Below, in pieces: positions 60,480 to 64,000 of a stretch of DNA of 64,000 nt (position 1 is its first letter; the number at the start of each line of letters is the position of its first letter). This DNA is from Azospirillum lipoferum 4B. GTDB lineage: Bacteria; Pseudomonadota; Alphaproteobacteria; Azospirillales; Azospirillaceae. The position numbers and the translations under genes were made by a program. The notes beneath the pieces were generated by a model that saw nothing but the letters and a program-made list of their open reading frames with translations, searched no databases and was not told where the DNA came from. The stretch spans positions 67,001-131,000 of the forward strand of contig NC_016585.1 of assembly GCF_000283655.1 (NCBI RefSeq). The letters run 5' to 3'.

Positions 60480-61022
60480 TCATTCCAGGTTCAGGAGGTC
60501 GGATTGATGCTGGCTCTGACACTCGGCGCCTCGCCCGCGTCCGCGCGGGCGGGTGATCGTGGTGGACGGCTCCGGCCGGTCATCGAGCGGCTCAGTCGAT
60601 GATGCCGGTAGACAATACTGCTGAGTCTGCGCCGCAACCTTCTCGGCTCTCTGCGATCTCAGTCCTCGCTTCGGCCATCCTGCCGACAAGCTTTCCATGT
60701 AGTCGTAGACATTCAGCGACCCCTCCCGATGGGCGTGCCGGTCGATCTCGCGCATCACAACGTGATGGCACATTCCGCACAGGCCATACTCGCCGGCACA
60801 AAGCCACATACCGGGGCCGAGACGGTCCTGGTCCCGCCACATTCCGCAGCGGGCGCAGCGGTCCCACGGACCATCGCTGCCTGCGGTGAACTTTGTCACG
60901 GATGGCAGGGTCCGCCTCCACCATCTCCGCTGGGGAACGACATCGCCGCAAGGCCGACGCGGAATGATGCGATACTCCGGATCAAGTGTTCTGAAGCCGG
61001 AAATCACACCGTCTTTTGTCAT
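60480..61022 (-). CDS. CxxC-CxxC island protein B (180 aa), paralogue of the 59.0-kb gene
   Basis: Cys-rich protein with CARCGMWRDQDRLGPGMW (Cys56, Cys59) and YGLCGMCHHVVMREI (Cys82, Cys85), then LSAGWPKRGLRSQ. The same order and signature appear in the 91-aa protein at 59000-59275. Here an N-terminal basic extension of about 50 residues (RRWWRR) and a C-terminal low-complexity tail of about 60 residues are added. GGAG lies about 8 nt upstream. Probably zinc-binding, perhaps nucleic-acid-binding given the basic flanks. Confidence 0.65.
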   Translation of the reverse strand: MTKDGVISGFRTLDPEYRIIPRRPCGDVVPQRRWWRRTLPSVTKFTAGSDGPWDRCARCGMWRDQDRLGPGMWLCAGEYGLCGMCHHVVMREIDRHAHREGSLNVYDYMESLSAGWPKRGLRSQRAEKVAAQTQQYCLPASSTEPLDDRPEPSTTITRPRGRGRGAECQSQHQSDLLNLE

Positions 61023-61180
61023 TGCTTCTTCTCCGTTTCAACCATCGTTGTCTTCCTTGGTCATTCGGTTCCTGTGGTGGAGCCTCCTGAACTGCGCAAT
61101 CTATTGGTGTCGGCGAGTGGCGACATATCTGTGCGTAGCGGTCGCCAACTCCGAACGAGATGATAGTAAACTCCCATTTA

Positions 61181-61582
61181 CTACGTCTTCGCAGTTTGTT
61201 GATCGATGGCGGCGGCAAGCCGCATCCGTTCGTGGGCAGTTAGTGTCCACTTTTTTAACGAGTCTTCCCAATGCGGAGTATTTGGGCTGTAGCCGAAGAT
61301 GTTTGAAAAGAAGTGTCCCCATTCCCACCAGTGCTTGATGTACTCATCACGATACATATCTATGGCGCTCCACATGACGGCACGGCTGATTTCGACCAGC
61401 CAATCCACGCTGGGGCCAAACGTCAGATGGCAGGTTTCACCGCCTGTGATGCAGAACGAACCATCCGATCCGATACTTGATACCAGGATCTCGACATTTC
61501 CTGGGGAACCCTGGTCTGATGAGACGGCCAGAATGCTCAATGCCACATCGCACGGTGAGCAGTTGAAGAAGGTCAGTGGCAT
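61181..61582 (-). CDS. Island protein ending in TAHERMRLA motif (133 aa)
   Basis: Unrecognised 133-aa protein. The first 60 residues are beta-rich (LTFFNCSPCDVALSILAVSS); the middle is aromatic (HWWEWGHFFSNIFGY). The C-terminus ends KKWTLTAHERMRLAAAIDQQ (motif from residue 115, 19 residues from the end). It starts 9 nt after the preceding gene, so the two are co-transcribed. No strong ribosome-binding site, which fits coupling. Confidence 0.6.
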   Translation of the reverse strand: MPLTFFNCSPCDVALSILAVSSDQGSPGNVEILVSSIGSDGSFCITGGETCHLTFGPSVDWLVEISRAVMWSAIDMYRDEYIKHWWEWGHFFSNIFGYSPNTPHWEDSLKKWTLTAHERMRLAAAIDQQTAKT

Positions 61583-61591
61583 ATCCGCTAT

Positions 61592-61915
61592 TCATATGTC
61601 TTCATCTTGGGATGGCCCAGTTGAAGGACGAGATGCTTCAATGGAAAGGAAACGACCAGGGACCGTCATCGTGGACGCTGTCTGAGACGCTGACTCGTTG
61701 GGTTGTCCCGCGCCCCGCGCCCCCGTGATGTGATCGATTGCCGCCCGGGCGGCGGGGAGATTTTCGACCAAATCCTGGTGCAAGCGGATCATAGCGTCAG
61801 CCTCCTCGGGCAACAGCGAGGCGATGGTTTCGTCCGCAAGATCCCGCTGGCGCCCCGTGAGGGGCAAACTGTCGATCACGGTGCGCAGTGCCTGGGTGCG
61901 GATCGGGTCGAGCAT
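61592..61915 (-). CDS. Island hypothetical protein (107 aa)
   Basis: Unrecognised 107-aa protein. Start at 61915 (MLDPIRTQALRTVIDSLPLT) has CCAGGAGAGG upstream; in-frame ATG 61957 is weaker. Helical N-terminal two thirds (RQRDLADETIASLLPEEADAMIRL), then a Ser/Thr-rich disordered tail. It is first of a minus-strand run that includes the TAHERMRLA gene. Confidence 0.55.
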   Translation of the reverse strand: MLDPIRTQALRTVIDSLPLTGRQRDLADETIASLLPEEADAMIRLHQDLVENLPAARAAIDHITGARGAGQPNESASQTASTMTVPGRFLSIEASRPSTGPSQDEDI

Positions 61916-62418
61916 GGACCTCTCCTGGAAGTGATACGGTTCGATGGGCGGGGTCATGGCTTGCGCTCTCCAGCTTGGCCGACAAGGCGTCCAGACCGAG
62001 TGCTGCCGGAGGTGCTGTTCGGCTCCTGCCTGTGAAGGTCGATGCCTGGGGCGTCGAAGCGATGGCCGCACCGACCGTCAGGCAAGCCGTTCAGGAGTTG
62101 CACCCGGACGATCATCGTATCGCAAAGGCCCATAGCAGGCTCCTGTCCGTCGACGGTCGGCATTCCGCCGGCCTGAGGTGCTTGGGGCGCGCTGGCGCAG
62201 GCAAGATGCCGCAGCCTCGCACCCGAAATTGATTCCGGCTTGAACCTATATTATATAAATAAACTACGTTAATTTCGCATTCAACCCGGAATGCAGCCTT
62301 CCATCCGCCGGATGCTCCGCGCGGGCTCCGTCCCGCCGTCGGTATCGCCAGTCGCAGATGTGCCAGGAGCGCCGGATATGCCTGTGCCGGCTGCATCCCT
62401 TCAGAAGGACCCCTCTCT
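61916..62418. other. Divergent intergenic region with AT-rich promoter-like patch
   Basis: About 500 nt without a supported gene, between the minus-strand island operon and the plus-strand membrane protein. It includes a sharply AT-rich patch at 62240-62280. Confidence 0.5.
62229..62257 (+). promoter_or_regulatory. Putative sigma-70 promoter
   Basis: TTGATT (62229-62234), a 17-nt spacer and TATATA (62252-62257) lie about 160 nt upstream of the membrane protein gene, in the AT-rich patch. Confidence 0.4.
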
Positions 62419-63120
62419 ATGACCGTGACCGGTTACGGCCAGACCTATGCCGAGGCATTGGCCGATGCGGAATCCAAGCTCCAATCCGAACGTGACGCTG
62501 AGACTTTCGGCCAGATCGGCGGCGGCATCATCGGCCTGCTGGTCGCCGCCATCCTTAGTACAGGGTGGCTGTTAGCCAACGCGGCATTGCGTCCCATCGC
62601 CGGAGCCACGTATCTAGTTCTGGCCGGGGCGTTGATCTGGCTGGTCAACACCGTGGCCGACCTGATCCTTGGCGGATTCGAGACTGGCCTGATCGGCCTG
62701 CTCCTCCTCGTGATGGTCAAGATCGCGCTTCTCGGTCTGTTCATCGGACTCGCCTTCCAGTCGCGTTCGGCGATGCTCAGTCTGGAGCTGGTCGAGGCCC
62801 GCCTGCTCCATGGCTGCTTCGCCGCCAGCCCGGCCATCGGCATGATCCTGCATGTCCTGCTCTATGGCCTGACCGCCGTCGGTGGCTACCTCTTCGCCGC
62901 ATTCCTGCTCCGGCGCGGTGCCTCGCTGATTCTGGAGCGGGAGGCCTTTGTCCAATCCTTCGGCATCGAGGACACGCTGATGACGGTGGTCAACGGCCCG
63001 GCACCGCCCTGGGCGATGGCGGCTGCCGTCATCGCGGCGGTCGTCGCCCTGGTCCGGCGACGCTATCTCCATCCCTTCGCCCGACATTTCACCCTGTTGG
63101 GACAACTGCGGTCGGCATAG
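62419..63120 (+). CDS. Multi-pass membrane protein, unrecognised (233 aa)
   Basis: A 233-aa protein with a polar start MTVTGYGQTYAEALADAESK and five or so membrane helices: about 30-52, 60-80, 85-112, 137-162 and 197-215. No transporter or enzymatic motif visible. Start at 62419 follows AGGACCCCTCTCT (AGGA). It could be island cargo or resident; its codon usage is closer to the chromosome than to the preceding AT-richer genes. Confidence 0.65.
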   Translation: MTVTGYGQTYAEALADAESKLQSERDAETFGQIGGGIIGLLVAAILSTGWLLANAALRPIAGATYLVLAGALIWLVNTVADLILGGFETGLIGLLLLVMVKIALLGLFIGLAFQSRSAMLSLELVEARLLHGCFAASPAIGMILHVLLYGLTAVGGYLFAAFLLRRGASLILEREAFVQSFGIEDTLMTVVNGPAPPWAMAAAVIAAVVALVRRRYLHPFARHFTLLGQLRSA

Positions 63121-63159
63121 GCGGTCGATTGCGCGAGGTCATCCCTCAACCAGTGCCGG

Positions 63160-63516
63160 CTATGGCCGCTTGCCGTCCGGACGCAGCAGGGTCAGGGCCT
63201 CGACCTGCCGGAGCGCCACCTCGGCTTCCCGGTCGCTCAGGCCGCGCAGCACCTCGCGCAGCCGCATGTCGGTGGCGGCCCGGGCCGGTGACACCACCGC
63301 CTCGCCGTCGTCGAAGAAGTCGACCAGCGGCACGTCCAGGCGGCGCGACAGGCGGTCGAGCGTCTCCAGCGCCGCTAGCACCCGGCCGCGCTCGATGTTG
63401 CTCACCGTCTCAACGCTGCGGTCGATCGCCGCAGCCACGTCCTCCTGGCTGAGGGCCCGGCTCTCGCGCAAGGCCCGCAACCGTTTTCCTATCCTACGTT
63501 TCAGGTCATCGCTCAT
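63160..63516 (-). CDS. XRE-family HTH transcriptional regulator
   Basis: A 118-aa regulator. Residues 8-62: Cro/C1-type HTH (RIGKRLRALRESRALSQEDVAAAIDRSVETVSNIERGRVLAALETLDRLSRRLDVPL). The C-terminus (about 50 residues, DREAEVALRQVEALTLL) may dimerise. Short size fits phage or toxin-antitoxin type repressors as well as chromosomal ones. Convergent with the upstream membrane protein. Confidence 0.88.
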   Translation of the reverse strand: MSDDLKRRIGKRLRALRESRALSQEDVAAAIDRSVETVSNIERGRVLAALETLDRLSRRLDVPLVDFFDDGEAVVSPARAATDMRLREVLRGLSDREAEVALRQVEALTLLRPDGKRP

Positions 63517-63655
63517 GAGCCGGAGTTTCGTTCCGGGTGAGTGGCTTGACCACGAAACGAATTCCTATTATGCAACGATCACTTGAAATCAGGTCGAGAC
63601 TGAAGCCGAACTGCGACGGCGGTCGGCCCGGACCTGCCACTGCCGGGGAGCCATC

Positions 63656-64000
63656 ATGCCGTCCGTCTTCTCTGCTGCTGTTCGGATCGGCGCCATCCTG
63701 TTCACCGCGGCGCCGGCGTTCGCGGCTTCCGTGACGATGCTGGCGGTGTCTCCGGTCCAGGCCCAATCCTATGGCTTCGCCGCCGGCGATCGGCTGCCCG
63801 TCTTCCGCTATCACGGCGAGGATGGCATCGCCCATCGCACCGATGAGTTCCGGGGCCGCTGGTTCCTGTTCAAGCGCGGTGCCGACTGGTGCGTGCCCTG
63901 TCTGGCAGAACGTCCGGGGTTGGATGCCTTCATGCGGGTCCACCCCGAGGTCCCCGTGGTGATGATGGTGGCGGTCAGCCGGGCCAGCCCCGCCGGCGCC
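63656..64000 (+). CDS. Exported thioredoxin-like protein, N-terminal part (3' end outside window)
   Basis: Open to the end of the window (115 codons visible). A signal-like N-terminus (VRIGAILFTAAPAFAASVTM, cleavage perhaps after VQAQ) is followed by SYGFAAGDRLPVFRYHGEDG and a thioredoxin-type active site RGADWCVPCLAERPGL (CxxC as CVPC). It resembles periplasmic TlpA/redoxin proteins that act in disulfide exchange. GGGGAG lies 6 nt upstream of the ATG. Divergent from the XRE gene with about 140 nt between. Confidence 0.75.
   Translation, partial: MPSVFSAAVRIGAILFTAAPAFAASVTMLAVSPVQAQSYGFAAGDRLPVFRYHGEDGIAHRTDEFRGRWFLFKRGADWCVPCLAERPGLDAFMRVHPEVPVVMMVAVSRASPAGA

Noticed and set aside
54700-64000. 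Search for the second attachment site of the tRNA-Gln element
   Set aside because: No copy of the tRNA 3' end was found by eye, so no att site is claimed on the right.

Overview
The window looks like a chromosome or chromid segment of a high-GC alphaproteobacterium, most likely Azospirillum or a close Rhodospirillales relative. That is an inference from the very high GC of the core genes, the gene content (urea ABC transporter, NAD-linked formate dehydrogenase, TreS-maltokinase/GlgB/GlgX/MalQ set, MocR and LysR regulators) and weak Shine-Dalgarno use. No 16S rRNA gene is present to confirm it.

Layout. 1-1.1 kb: C-terminal end of a two-receiver signalling protein that began upstream. 1.2-4.1 kb: an AT-richer minus-strand island encoding a candidate graspetide (ATP-grasp RiPP) cluster: 62-aa precursor, ATP-grasp ligase, membrane protein and an unknown protein. 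4.3-7.1 kb: a small HTH protein, an SMP-30/gluconolactonase and a LysR regulator. 7.3-13.4 kb: fdsGBA-fdhD-fdsD, a cytoplasmic NAD-dependent molybdenum formate dehydrogenase with a palindromic LysR box in front. 13.4-15.3 kb: VOC protein and L,D-transpeptidase. 15.6-21.4 kb: urtABCDE urea transporter, with a folded 161-bp repeat between urtA and urtB. 21.5-30.5 kb: mixed housekeeping genes (YxFxxD-type secreted protein, e(P4)-like phosphatase, PNPOx-like protein, GST and divergent LysR, PheC-like binding protein, SUMF1-domain protein, DUF892 protein, SlyB-like lipoprotein, thioesterase). 30.5-34.4 kb: rplM-rpsI with a near-consensus promoter and a terminator, argC, gamma-carbonic anhydrase, OmpA. 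34.4-37.7 kb: PNPOx-like gene divergent from a MocR regulator, and a glycosyltransferase. 38-51.3 kb: alpha-glucan metabolism (TreS-maltokinase fusion, GlgB, a methyltransferase-glycosyltransferase fusion, GlgX, a response regulator, MalQ). 51.35-52.2 kb: a complete IS5-family (IS427-type) element.

52.3 kb to about 62 kb or beyond: an integrated element. A tRNA-Gln(CUG) is followed at once by a 714-aa tyrosine recombinase and then by a run of small, unrecognised genes, mostly on the minus strand. Five otherwise dissimilar proteins in this stretch carry the same short motif, [S/T]-[A/G]-H-[E/G]-R-M, near or at the C-terminus. Two more are paralogous CxxC...CxxC proteins sharing a WxDQDRxGP signature, and a LuxR-type regulator with a degenerate receiver lies among them. 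I could not assign a function; this and the graspetide cluster are the two most interesting regions. The window ends in a multi-pass membrane protein, an XRE regulator and the start of an exported thioredoxin-like protein.

How the genes work together: the formate dehydrogenase and its LysR regulator form one unit. The urt operon imports urea for nitrogen supply. The glucan genes interconvert trehalose/maltose, maltose-1-phosphate and glycogen. The ribosomal protein pair is an independent growth-linked operon.
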